Assembly: GCA_016285615.1 (NCBI GenBank) | Contig: JAEERB010000001.1 | Span: forward strand, 1 to 64,000 | Length of the DNA: 64,000 nt | Reading direction: 5' to 3' | From: Bacteroidales bacterium | GTDB lineage: Bacteria; Bacteroidota; Bacteroidia; Bacteroidales; WCHB1-69 | Shown here: one piece after another, positions 15,728-23,974 of the stretch | Numbering within the stretch: the stretch's first letter is position 1 | How the letters are laid out: each line of letters opens with the position of its first letter | Position numbers and translations under genes: made by a program | The notes under the pieces: model-generated | Databases searched by the model: none | Seen by the model: only the letters and a program-made list of their open reading frames with translations | What the model was told of the DNA's origin: nothing

Positions 15728-17287
15728 TCAACTCTCCACTATCAAGATTGCAGTTTTCAGTCCGTCGATGGCGGCACTGGTGATGCCTCCTGCATAGCCG
15801 GCGCCTTCGCCTACGGGATAGATGCCATGGACATTGCTTTGACGCTGCTCGTCGCGAAGGATGCGCACGGGCGATGAAGAACGCGTTTCCACGCCCGTCA
15901 TCACGGCATCGGGGTCATTAAAGCCATTCAACTTCTTGTCGAACAACGGAATAGCCTCTCGCAAAGAGTTAACCACATAGTCGGGCAGACAGCGGTTGAA
16001 ATCGCAATAAATCACACCGTGCGGATACGACGGCTTGACATTGCGGTGCTTGTCGGCCACCTCACGACGCATAAACTCGCGCATCAGGTTGGCCGGTGCC
16101 CTGTAATCACCTCCTACCCTAAACGCCAACTGCTCGTACTTTTCCTGATAGGCCAAGCCATCCATCGGGCTGTCCTTGTAGTAGTCTTCGGGATTAACCG
16201 ACACGAGCAGCGCACTGTTGGCATTGGCCTTGTCGCGACTCTTCTCGCTCATGCCGTTGGTCACGATGGAGTTGGGCTCACTGGTCGAGGCCATGACCGT
16301 ACCGCCAGGGCACATACAGAAGGTATAAACGCCGCGGCCATTGGGCAAATGCACGGCGCCTTTATACGATGCCGACGGCAAGTAACGGGCAAAGTTGCCG
16401 TATTGTATCTTATTGATTTTGTGTTGTAAATGTTCCACACGCACACCCATCGAGAAACTCTTGGCCTCCATCTGCACACCTTTGGCATATAGCTGGCGGA
16501 TGGTGTCGCGCGCTGAATGGCCGATACAGAGCAGCACATGCGCCGTCTCAAACTGCAAACCATTGTGACAGTTCACGCGCACACCGTCGCCTGCGGGCTC
16601 AAAGTCGGCAAAGCGGGTATTGAAATAGAAGCTACCGCCTAACGATGCGATCTCTTCCCTTATGTTGCGAACCACTTTCTCAAGATAGTCGGTACCCACA
16701 TGCGGATTGGCGGCATAAAGCACATCCTCTGTGGCGCCATGTTTGTAAAATTCCTCCAGCACGAAGCCGATATATTCATTATGCAGGTTGGTGGTCAGCT
16801 TGCCATCGGAAAAAGCGCCGGCGCCACCCTCACCAAACTGGACATTTGAATCGGGATTGAGCACTTTTTCATCCATAAAGCGGTGCACCTCCTGCTTGCG
16901 CTGGTCGATGCGGCTACCACGCTCGATAATGATGGGGCGGGCATTACAGCGTGCCAGATAAAGTGCTGCGAACATGCCGGCAGGTCCAAAGCCTACCACC
17001 ACAGGGCGTTGTGCGTGCGGCCACTCGTGGTACTCCAACGGCTTAGGCGACTCGTAGCGCGACACATTCGGCTTGGACAACAAGTCAGGACGATCGGTGG
17101 TTAGCGAGAGCATCACCGCATACTCATATTCCACATTGCTCTTTTTGCGAGCATCAATCGAAGCTCGTAAAATGCGAAAGTCGGCTACATCACTGCCACT
17201 CAAGCGATAGCGGTTCATTACCATCGTCTTCAGGGCACTGACGGGTGTCGTAACGGGCATCTTGAAATTGGAGATTTTAATGTCCAT
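15728..17287 (-). CDS. FAD-dependent oxidoreductase, COG2509-type
   Basis: This 519-residue cytoplasmic flavoprotein has a small N-terminal domain (1-95, ISNFKMPVTTPVSALKTMV), then the dinucleotide-binding motif VVVGFGPAGMFAALYLA near residue 97 and a second flavin motif near the C-terminus (VHGIYPVGEGAGYAGGITSAAIDG). EGGAGAFSDGKLTT and GGTVMASTSEPNSIVTNGMSE are also typical of the uncharacterised FAD-dependent dehydrogenases of COG2509. Its substrate is unknown. It overlaps the end of the upstream flavoprotein gene by 11 bp, so two FAD oxidoreductases are made together. Confidence 0.88.
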   Translation of the reverse strand: MDIKISNFKMPVTTPVSALKTMVMNRYRLSGSDVADFRILRASIDARKKSNVEYEYAVMLSLTTDRPDLLSKPNVSRYESPKPLEYHEWPHAQRPVVVGFGPAGMFAALYLARCNARPIIIERGSRIDQRKQEVHRFMDEKVLNPDSNVQFGEGGAGAFSDGKLTTNLHNEYIGFVLEEFYKHGATEDVLYAANPHVGTDYLEKVVRNIREEIASLGGSFYFNTRFADFEPAGDGVRVNCHNGLQFETAHVLLCIGHSARDTIRQLYAKGVQMEAKSFSMGVRVEHLQHKINKIQYGNFARYLPSASYKGAVHLPNGRGVYTFCMCPGGTVMASTSEPNSIVTNGMSEKSRDKANANSALLVSVNPEDYYKDSPMDGLAYQEKYEQLAFRVGGDYRAPANLMREFMRREVADKHRNVKPSYPHGVIYCDFNRCLPDYVVNSLREAIPLFDKKLNGFNDPDAVMTGVETRSSSPVRILRDEQRQSNVHGIYPVGEGAGYAGGITSAAIDGLKTAILIVES

Positions 17288-18392
17288 GAGTCATCGCTTT
17301 TACTGCTTCGTATGCCGACGCAAAGGCAAAGAAAAGATTGTAACCTCCACAAACGCCATCAATATCCAACATCTCGCCCACAGCATAGAGGCCTGGGTAT
17401 TTTTTCAACTCGAAAGTATCTGTCACCTCATCCACACTAATACCACCGGCGCACACCTGCGCAAATTCCATATCATACAGACTATCAATTACTAATGTAA
17501 AATTTCGCAAATCGAATGGTTTGCGTTGATAGAGCTTGTTCAGTTTCGGGTGCAACACACCGGCCAGATCGTGGTGTTGAGCCAAATGCGCCTTAACATC
17601 AAACAAGTCATCATCATACAAAAAATTGAAAGACAGGCGACATAGATTCTTGTTTTTCAATTGATTATAATGAGAAGAGAGATTCATCACCACAATACCC
17701 GAAACACCATCTTCTTTAAACATCACCTCGCCAATTTCTTTCCATATCAATGTAGAATCCTGATACAAAGAGACTTCTGCTTTAGCGCGGCATCCATACA
17801 AATCCTTGGGATAATCCTTTATCTTGAAGCCAACCAGCGAAGGCTCAAAAGGCTTATTGGCCAAATGCAGCGACTTCCAATAGTCGGCGATGCCCTTGCG
17901 GTTGGCGGCAATCATATTGGCAGGCGAACCTGACGCCATCAGCACATTATCGTAAGCCTCGGGAAAATCGTTCACATACCATTTGCCCTCACGCTGAACG
18001 AGTTTCTTCACAGTGCACTCGCAACGGAAAGAGACCCGCGATGAGAGGTTGGAAAGCAACACATCGAGGACAGTTTTTGAGAAGAGTGTGGCCGGATAAA
18101 CGCGATTTTCGTCATCTACGGTCATGCGCAAGCCCATGCGCGAGAACTCGTTGTAGATGGTCTGATAGTCAGTGCGTTGAAGGAAGGCGTCCATAAAGCG
18201 ATGATTGTTATAACAATCTCCTTTAACATTGGCATTCAGTATATTAGCCTTTCCTCCGCCCGATGCCCTCAACTTAGTGCCCGGATTTTTCGCTTTTTCA
18301 AAAACCGTCACTTTCACATCTTCGTAAGATGAAAGCAGTTTGGCCGCAAACAAGCCAGCCGAGCCAGCACCGATAATCGCAATGTTCTTCAT
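17277..18392 (-). CDS. HI0933/BaiN-family NAD(P)/FAD-dependent oxidoreductase
   Basis: This 371-residue flavoprotein opens with the Rossmann motif IAIIGAGSAGLFAAKLL and the family signature NPGTKLRASGGGKANILN, which places it in the HI0933/YhiN/BaiN group. The C-terminal flavin motif is LYAVGEMLDIDGVCGGYNLFFAFASAYEA. The cellular reaction is unknown; one gut homologue takes part in bile-acid reduction, but that should not be carried over to this protein. The promoter lies only five bases before the ATG, so the transcript should be leaderless. It is the first gene of a two-gene operon with the COG2509-like flavoprotein. Confidence 0.9.
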   Translation of the reverse strand: MKNIAIIGAGSAGLFAAKLLSSYEDVKVTVFEKAKNPGTKLRASGGGKANILNANVKGDCYNNHRFMDAFLQRTDYQTIYNEFSRMGLRMTVDDENRVYPATLFSKTVLDVLLSNLSSRVSFRCECTVKKLVQREGKWYVNDFPEAYDNVLMASGSPANMIAANRKGIADYWKSLHLANKPFEPSLVGFKIKDYPKDLYGCRAKAEVSLYQDSTLIWKEIGEVMFKEDGVSGIVVMNLSSHYNQLKNKNLCRLSFNFLYDDDLFDVKAHLAQHHDLAGVLHPKLNKLYQRKPFDLRNFTLVIDSLYDMEFAQVCAGGISVDEVTDTFELKKYPGLYAVGEMLDIDGVCGGYNLFFAFASAYEAVKAMTHGH

Positions 18393-18397
18393 GGCGA

Positions 18398-18405
18398 CAA
18401 AAGTA
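18398..18405 (-). promoter_or_regulatory. -7 box for the HI0933-type gene, predicting a leaderless mRNA
   Basis: The minus strand reads TACTTTTG, ending at 18398. The ATG begins at 18392, so transcription should start within a base or two of it. Confidence 0.6.
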
Positions 18406-18516
18406 CGAAAAAAAGAAAATCAAACTGTCGTTTGCACAACAACACACAAACACTTAAGAGTGTGCATCTTCTTTTAGAAAATCAAAAAATATCCCTAGAG
18501 ATTGAATAAAAATATG

Positions 18517-18524
18517 TACCTTTG
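18517..18524 (+). promoter_or_regulatory. -7 box for the TlpA-type gene
   Basis: TACCTTTG matches TAnnTTTG, 61 nt upstream of the ATG at 18586. Confidence 0.6.
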
Positions 18525-18585
18525 CAACTTATATTAGCAATCATTTATCCTTAAAGCAAAACAAACTGATTATCAGATATTTGAA

Positions 18586-20280
18586 ATGAAAATACACAGA
18601 CTTTTCCTCAGCATAATTCTAATTGTCTTCAGTATCAACATGATGGCGCAGACGCAGACCACCATCAAAGGGGAAGTGAAGAACAACAAGTACAACCTCA
18701 CCCAAGTGCAGTTAAAATTAGCATACGGCAGTAATCTTACAGCCTTAGCCTCTGCCGACATTGATGCCGAAGGACATTTCACCATTAGCTATGCGCAGAA
18801 AGACCCTGACATCTATCAACTGGTTTTCGGCAGTAGTCGCAACAAGCTGATCATCTGCCTTACACCGGGCGACAACGTCGACTTGATTATTGACGGTAGT
18901 AATCTGCAACATTTACTGGGCGCACGTGGCAGTCGCAATGTCGTATTATACAAGCAAATATACGACAACGTCTATAACACGCAGCACACCATGGACAGCC
19001 TGAACCAAGCCTGGCAAGACGAGCCGAACCGCGAGTTTTACGAGAAATTTATGCAGCGATTCAGTTTGTATCACCAGACCAATCAGGACATTGCCGAGTA
19101 CCTCATCAGCGCTTTCATCAAAACCGACAGTTTGAAGACCTACGTTCAAAGCAAAGCGCAAGGTAACACGGTCGCCAAGAAAGAGTCCGACGCATTTCTC
19201 ACCACGGCTATCAAGAAGCTGAAAGAGATCCAATCCGACTACCTGCCGTTTGAGAACTATCAGGAGAATGTGGCACAACACTACGACTTCACGAGCGACA
19301 GAACACCGGGACATGCTGATTTATACAAAGATGTGGATACTTACCAAAGTCTGCTCGACAATTGTCATGCTACGGCGAAGCGCGTTTTCGAACCTTTTAT
19401 GGTGCAAGTCAAGCACATTACCGACTGGCGCGACAGCCTCTATTTCGAGAATCAGCTGTCGAACAAAAAAGACAAGCACGAATTGTGCGCCGCCATTATC
19501 CGTTTGATGTCCCCCATCAACTTTACGGCAGCACAAAAGGACTTTGCCGACCAGGCCGACAAAACCGACAAACAATACAAAACACTGAACGACAATGCAC
19601 AAAAGCAGATGTCGCAGATGTTTTCCAAATACCAAACCGCTTACAATCAAACGGAGGCCGAGAACAACAACCGCATCAAGGCCATTCTCAACAACAACAA
19701 GGACGAGTTGGTGACCCTGCTCTTTGTGGACCGCTTCCCGAGAGAGAGCAACATCAAGCTACACAACGACATAGCCAAAGCACTGCACGAGCGCTACCCC
19801 AAACAACGGGTGGTGACCGAACGCTATAACTTATCACAATCGCCTGCCGGCAAAATTGCCATCGGTGCCGAAGCCCCCGACATGGCCTTTGCCAATCCTG
19901 ACGGCAAAATCAAGAAGCTCTCCGACCTGCGCGGGAATGTGGTTCTGATAGATTTCTGGGCATCGTGGTGCCGCCCGTGCCGCATGGAAAACCCCAATGT
20001 GGTGCGCCTTTACAACAAATACCACAAAAAGGGATTTGAGATTTACAGCGTATCGCTCGATCGTGACAAGAACAGCTGGAAGAAAGCCATTGCCGACGAC
20101 CATCTGAGCTGGGACAACCACGTTAGCGACCTTGGCTACTGGAACTCCGCTGGCGCCAAGCTGTACGGTGTTTCCAGCATCCCTTGCACATTCCTCCTCG
20201 ACCGTGACGGCAAGATTCTGGCCAAGAACCTGCGTGGCGAGGCATTGCACGAAGCTCTCAAGAAGATTTTCGGATACTAG
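18586..20280 (+). CDS. Exported TlpA-type thioredoxin-fold protein with DUF4369 domain
   Basis: This 564-residue protein has a Sec signal peptide (LFLSIILIVFSINMMAQ). A DUF4369-like beta domain follows (about 22-125), then a long helical middle region (130-420). A C-terminal TlpA/ResA-like thioredoxin domain (430-564) carries the redox pair Cys462 and Cys465 in WASWCRPCRMENP. It should act in the periplasm or at the outer membrane as a thiol-disulfide reductant or folding helper. This domain order is common in Bacteroidetes. The TPR membrane protein starts six bases after its stop, so the two are probably co-transcribed. Its partner protein is not evident. Confidence 0.9.
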   Translation: MKIHRLFLSIILIVFSINMMAQTQTTIKGEVKNNKYNLTQVQLKLAYGSNLTALASADIDAEGHFTISYAQKDPDIYQLVFGSSRNKLIICLTPGDNVDLIIDGSNLQHLLGARGSRNVVLYKQIYDNVYNTQHTMDSLNQAWQDEPNREFYEKFMQRFSLYHQTNQDIAEYLISAFIKTDSLKTYVQSKAQGNTVAKKESDAFLTTAIKKLKEIQSDYLPFENYQENVAQHYDFTSDRTPGHADLYKDVDTYQSLLDNCHATAKRVFEPFMVQVKHITDWRDSLYFENQLSNKKDKHELCAAIIRLMSPINFTAAQKDFADQADKTDKQYKTLNDNAQKQMSQMFSKYQTAYNQTEAENNNRIKAILNNNKDELVTLLFVDRFPRESNIKLHNDIAKALHERYPKQRVVTERYNLSQSPAGKIAIGAEAPDMAFANPDGKIKKLSDLRGNVVLIDFWASWCRPCRMENPNVVRLYNKYHKKGFEIYSVSLDRDKNSWKKAIADDHLSWDNHVSDLGYWNSAGAKLYGVSSIPCTFLLDRDGKILAKNLRGEALHEALKKIFGY

Positions 20281-20286
20281 AACATC

Positions 20287-22560
20287 ATGAACAAAATCAA
20301 GAAGTCCCAACCCGCACCGAAACCCGCCCCTACAGCCAAGGTTGCACCTGTCCAACAACCCGCCGTCACTTCACATCCGTGGAAATGGGCCCTTTTCATC
20401 TTCCTTTTTGCTACGGCCATATACGCCAACACATGGAACCACGAATGGGTACTCGACGATTACGGTGTGATGGTCAACAACATCTTCGTCAAGAAAGGTA
20501 TCGACGGCTTTGGCGACATTATGAGCCACACTTACCGCTACGGCTCAGGGCACTTCACCGACAACCTGTACCGCCCGCTTTCGCAGTTGATGTTCGCCGT
20601 TGAGTGGCAACTTTCGCCCGACAACCCGACATTGTCGCACTGCATCAACATCCTGTTCTACGCCTTGTGTTGCGTACTCATCTTCCATCTCATTTACCTT
20701 TTGTTCAAGCGACAAAAAATTGCTATCGCCATACTGGTCGCCCTGCTCTACGCCGCCCACCCCGTCCATACTGAAGTGGTGGCCAACGTGAAAGGTCGCG
20801 ACGACATCATGGCCCTATTTTTCCTTCTGCTGACAGCCATTGCAGCCATCAAATACATCGACACCAAAAAGATATGGCATCTGCCTGCCCTGTTTCTTTG
20901 CTTCCTGCTGGCTATGTTCGCCAAGGAGAGCAGCATCACCTGGCTGGCCGTGATGCCCGTCCTTCTGTTTTTCTTCCGCCAACCTAAAGCCAAAGAATAC
21001 ATACTTCCTATCCTGCTGACAGTTATCCCCGCCGCCATCTACCTTTACACGCGGCACTGGGTTACCACCACCAACGACTTCGGTCCTTTCCAAGTCAGCA
21101 TTGTTGACAACTATTTCTATGATGAGAATTTGCCAACACGATGGGCGACGGCGATTATGCTCCTGGGCAAATACCTACTGCTGCTGCTCGTCCCCTATAG
21201 TTTGGTCTGCGACTACTCGTACAGCCAGTTGCCCGTCACCACCTTCGCCAGCGTCTCTACATGGATAGCGCTGCTCATCCATCTGGCACTGGTTATTTAC
21301 GCCTTTAGAGGATTAAAGAAGAAAGACCCCATCAGCTTTGCTATCTTCTTCTATATCATCACGATGAGCATCTTCAGCAATCTGGTTTACCTCATCGGTT
21401 CCTCCTTTGCCGATCGTTTCCTGTTTATGCCCTCCTTAGGCTTCTGCCTTGCCGTCGCCGTATTGCTTTACAAAGCCTTTAAAGTTGCTGACACCAAAGC
21501 ATTTACACCTAAAAATTATCCCATATTATACATCCTTTCATGTCTGATATTGATTCTCTACTCGGGCAAAACCATTAGCCGTGCCGCCGAATGGGAATCG
21601 CAGTACAAGCTCTTCTCCACCGATGTCAAGAAATCGGACAAGAGCGCCCACATGCACATGTATTGGGGACTGGCCTTGCGCGACAAGGGTATTGTCTATT
21701 ACGACGAGAACAAATATGAAAGCGAGCCTGTCAAACGGCAGGACAACTACCGCCATTTTGAAGAGTGGTCGCAGAAAGCCATCCGAGAGTTCAAGACAGC
21801 CCTGCGCATCTATCCCAAATATGCCGAATGTCTCGAACAGTTAGGCATTCTCTACACCCGTCTGGCGGAAGTTCACCCCGAGAGGAATTATTTAGATTCT
21901 GCCAAACTGTTCTTTAAGACCGGGTTGCACTATCTGCCCTCCAAGGCCACGATGCTGAGCAACCTGGCCAAGATCTATTTCGAAAGCCATCAGGTTGAAG
22001 AAGCTAAGAAATATTACCAATTGGCCGTTTTCTATGACCCGCGCTACTCCGACGCCTACTTCAACCTGGGCAGTGTTTATGGCGAGCTGGCCCAATACGA
22101 CTCCTCGTTCTACTACTTCCGCAAATCGCTCGACTTGGATCCCGACCGCGCCGAAGCGTATAGTTTTATGGGGCTGAACTACTATCACATACAGCAGTAC
22201 GACTCCGCTATAGTTTATTACGACAAGGCCATCGCTATGGACCCGCGCAATTACGATATGCAATACATGAAAGGGGTAATTTTGTATCATGCACAAAGAT
22301 ACGAGGATGCCATTGCCACGACAACCAAGGCGCTGCGCTTGTCGCCCAACGACGGCGAAGGCTACTACCTGTTAGGCTTGTCGGAGAATGCGTTAGGCCA
22401 CAGCGAACGGGCATTGCACAACTTCAGCGAGTGCCTTCAACGCAACCCGCAGAAGATGGAAGCCTATTACGAGAAATTCAAATATTTCCGCGACCATCAC
22501 CAGATTGACTCTGCGCGCTACTATTACAGCATCCTCGCACAGGGCCAGTTGGAAAAATAA
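20287..22560 (+). CDS. Multi-pass membrane protein with C-terminal TPR repeats, TMTC-like
   Basis: This 757-residue protein has a proline-rich cytoplasmic N-terminus and about ten membrane segments (38-440). The first loop (WVLDDYGVMVNNIFVKKG, YRPLSQLMF) and the HPVHTEVVANVKGRDD loop resemble the TMTC/DUF1736 and GT39-like group of O-glycosyltransferases. Residues about 500-750 form six or so TPR repeats (AYSFMGLNYYHIQQYDSAIVYYDKAIAMDP). TMTC proteins in animals O-mannosylate cadherins. Protein O-glycosylation of exported proteins is known in Bacteroidetes, so a role there is plausible but inferred. It meets the SDR gene end to end with a two-base gap. Confidence 0.85.
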   Translation: MNKIKKSQPAPKPAPTAKVAPVQQPAVTSHPWKWALFIFLFATAIYANTWNHEWVLDDYGVMVNNIFVKKGIDGFGDIMSHTYRYGSGHFTDNLYRPLSQLMFAVEWQLSPDNPTLSHCINILFYALCCVLIFHLIYLLFKRQKIAIAILVALLYAAHPVHTEVVANVKGRDDIMALFFLLLTAIAAIKYIDTKKIWHLPALFLCFLLAMFAKESSITWLAVMPVLLFFFRQPKAKEYILPILLTVIPAAIYLYTRHWVTTTNDFGPFQVSIVDNYFYDENLPTRWATAIMLLGKYLLLLLVPYSLVCDYSYSQLPVTTFASVSTWIALLIHLALVIYAFRGLKKKDPISFAIFFYIITMSIFSNLVYLIGSSFADRFLFMPSLGFCLAVAVLLYKAFKVADTKAFTPKNYPILYILSCLILILYSGKTISRAAEWESQYKLFSTDVKKSDKSAHMHMYWGLALRDKGIVYYDENKYESEPVKRQDNYRHFEEWSQKAIREFKTALRIYPKYAECLEQLGILYTRLAEVHPERNYLDSAKLFFKTGLHYLPSKATMLSNLAKIYFESHQVEEAKKYYQLAVFYDPRYSDAYFNLGSVYGELAQYDSSFYYFRKSLDLDPDRAEAYSFMGLNYYHIQQYDSAIVYYDKAIAMDPRNYDMQYMKGVILYHAQRYEDAIATTTKALRLSPNDGEGYYLLGLSENALGHSERALHNFSECLQRNPQKMEAYYEKFKYFRDHHQIDSARYYYSILAQGQLEK

Positions 22561-22562
22561 AA

Positions 22563-23363
22563 CTACATACTTTTAATTTTCCTTGTTAAGACAGCGGTTA
22601 AGCCAGGAAGAAAGCGCTTGAAATAGAGCATAATGAGTTCTTTTTTACCCACAAGAACCTCTCTTTTGCGCTTATAAACAGCACGCACAATACGGCGAGC
22701 TGCGTGTTCGGGCGTAGTACCACCTGCTTGGCCAGCATCCAGCTTGCCATGCTGGCGACCATCCTTTTCGAGAGCATAGAACGATATGTTGGTACGCACG
22801 CGACCGGGGCAAACAAAGGTTACGCGCACATTCTGATCGTAATATTCGGCCTGCACCGTCTCAAAGAAGCCGTATAATGCGTGTTTTGCCGAGCAATAGG
22901 CCGAACGGAGCGGAAAGCCGAAGCGCCCTGAGATGCTGGTCGTCACCGCCAGTTGGCCGCCGCCAGCGGCTATCATACGAGGCAGGATATTCTTGGTCAG
23001 GATGACGGGAGCAAAATAGTCCACATTCATCACCTTGTTAATCACCGACATATCCGTATCCAGTGTCTTCGAGCGCTGACTGATGCCAGCATTGTTGTAG
23101 AGGACATCTATGCGACCGAAGCTGTTCCAAGCCTGATCGGCCAAGGCATTCAAGCCATCAGTATCGGAGAGGTCGAATGGCAGCAGGGCCACATCGGCAG
23201 CACCTAATTCCAAGCATTTCGCCTTCACCTGTTCCAATTTATCGGCTTCCAGCGCTGTCAATACCAGCGTGGCATTCTCCTCTGCAAAACGATAAGCGCA
23301 TGCTTCGCCAATACCAGACGAAGAGCCTGTAATCCAAACAACTTTTCCTTTAAATTGTTCCAT
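22563..23363 (-). CDS. Short-chain dehydrogenase/reductase
   Basis: This 266-residue SDR has the cofactor motif TGSSSGIG (near residue 12), NNAG (90s) and the catalytic Ser...YCSAK (Tyr-x-x-x-Lys). The C-terminal segment is basic and partly hydrophobic (MLYFKRFLPGLTAVLTRKIK), as in the DHRS7-like membrane-associated branch. The substrate is unknown. It starts 24 bases after the end of yraN on the same strand and may share its transcript. Confidence 0.9.
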   Translation of the reverse strand: MEQFKGKVVWITGSSSGIGEACAYRFAEENATLVLTALEADKLEQVKAKCLELGAADVALLPFDLSDTDGLNALADQAWNSFGRIDVLYNNAGISQRSKTLDTDMSVINKVMNVDYFAPVILTKNILPRMIAAGGGQLAVTTSISGRFGFPLRSAYCSAKHALYGFFETVQAEYYDQNVRVTFVCPGRVRTNISFYALEKDGRQHGKLDAGQAGGTTPEHAARRIVRAVYKRKREVLVGKKELIMLYFKRFLPGLTAVLTRKIKSM

Positions 23364-23387
23364 ATTAGTTCATTAGAATTTTTAGTC

Positions 23388-23747
23388 TTACCATTGCGGT
23401 TCAAACGCTCTCGGCATGTGAGACACCGTGAATTTTTCTCCATTTGCCACTACCGAGATAATGTCGAAGCGAACTTCTTTTGTCTTGCCCGTCATCTGCA
23501 AGTAGCGCGAAGCCGCTCGTATCAGGTTCTTCTGCTTTTGCGCCGTCACAAACTCTTCGGGGTTACCCATCACTGTTGACGACCTTGCTTTCACTTCGCA
23601 GAAAACGACGAATTCGCCATTTTCTGCAATCACATCCACTTCCAGATGGCCACACTGCCAATTTCTGCTCAGCACGGTATAGCCGTTGTTCCTCAAAAAA
23701 TCGGCGGCCAGCTGCTCGCCTTTCTTTCCTAATTCATCCTTTTCCAT
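23388..23747 (-). CDS. YraN/UPF0102 family protein, nuclease-like fold
   Basis: This 119-residue protein has the UPF0102 signature: GKKGEQLAADFLRNNGYTVLSRNWQ, then GHLEVDVIAENGEFVVFCEVKARSS. The D and ExK residues form a PD-(D/E)xK-type nuclease core resembling Holliday-junction resolvases. Activity and role are unproved for most members. The ATG at 23747 (MEKDELGKKGE) is used; an earlier in-frame start would begin in the hairpin-containing leader. The promoter box at 23813-23820 leaves a leader of about 60 nt that includes a perfect hairpin. Confidence 0.9.
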   Translation of the reverse strand: MEKDELGKKGEQLAADFLRNNGYTVLSRNWQCGHLEVDVIAENGEFVVFCEVKARSSTVMGNPEEFVTAQKQKNLIRAASRYLQMTGKTKEVRFDIISVVANGEKFTVSHMPRAFEPQW

Positions 23748-23778
23748 CTTCACTATTCTTTCGTTACACAAACAGGAT

Positions 23779-23797
23779 GGACGCACGCTGTGCGTCC
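23779..23797. repeat. Perfect hairpin in the yraN leader
   Basis: The arms GGACGCAC and GTGCGTCC with loop GCT lie between the yraN promoter and its start, so the hairpin should be transcribed as part of the 5' leader. There is no T-run in either direction. Nearly the same arms form the terminator at 15615. Confidence 0.7.
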
Positions 23798-23812
23798 CCC
23801 ATAATACAAGGG

Positions 23813-23820
23813 CAAAGATA
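23813..23820 (-). promoter_or_regulatory. -7 box for yraN
   Basis: The minus strand reads TATCTTTG, 65 nt before the ATG at 23747. Confidence 0.55.
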
Positions 23821-23948
23821 CGACTTTTTTATGAGCTTGTCATGCTAATAATGAGAAATACTTATCCTGACAGTTTGGCAAAAGGATGCATTTTTTGCGC
23901 CCACTTAAAATTATCACTAACTTTTACCGAGTTTGTGCGTAAAACTCG

Positions 23949-23956
23949 TATCTTTG
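23949..23956 (+). promoter_or_regulatory. -7 box for the PorE-type gene
   Basis: TATCTTTG lies 18 nt before the ATG at 23975. Confidence 0.65.
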
Positions 23957-23974
23957 TCATCTAAAGTCAAAATC

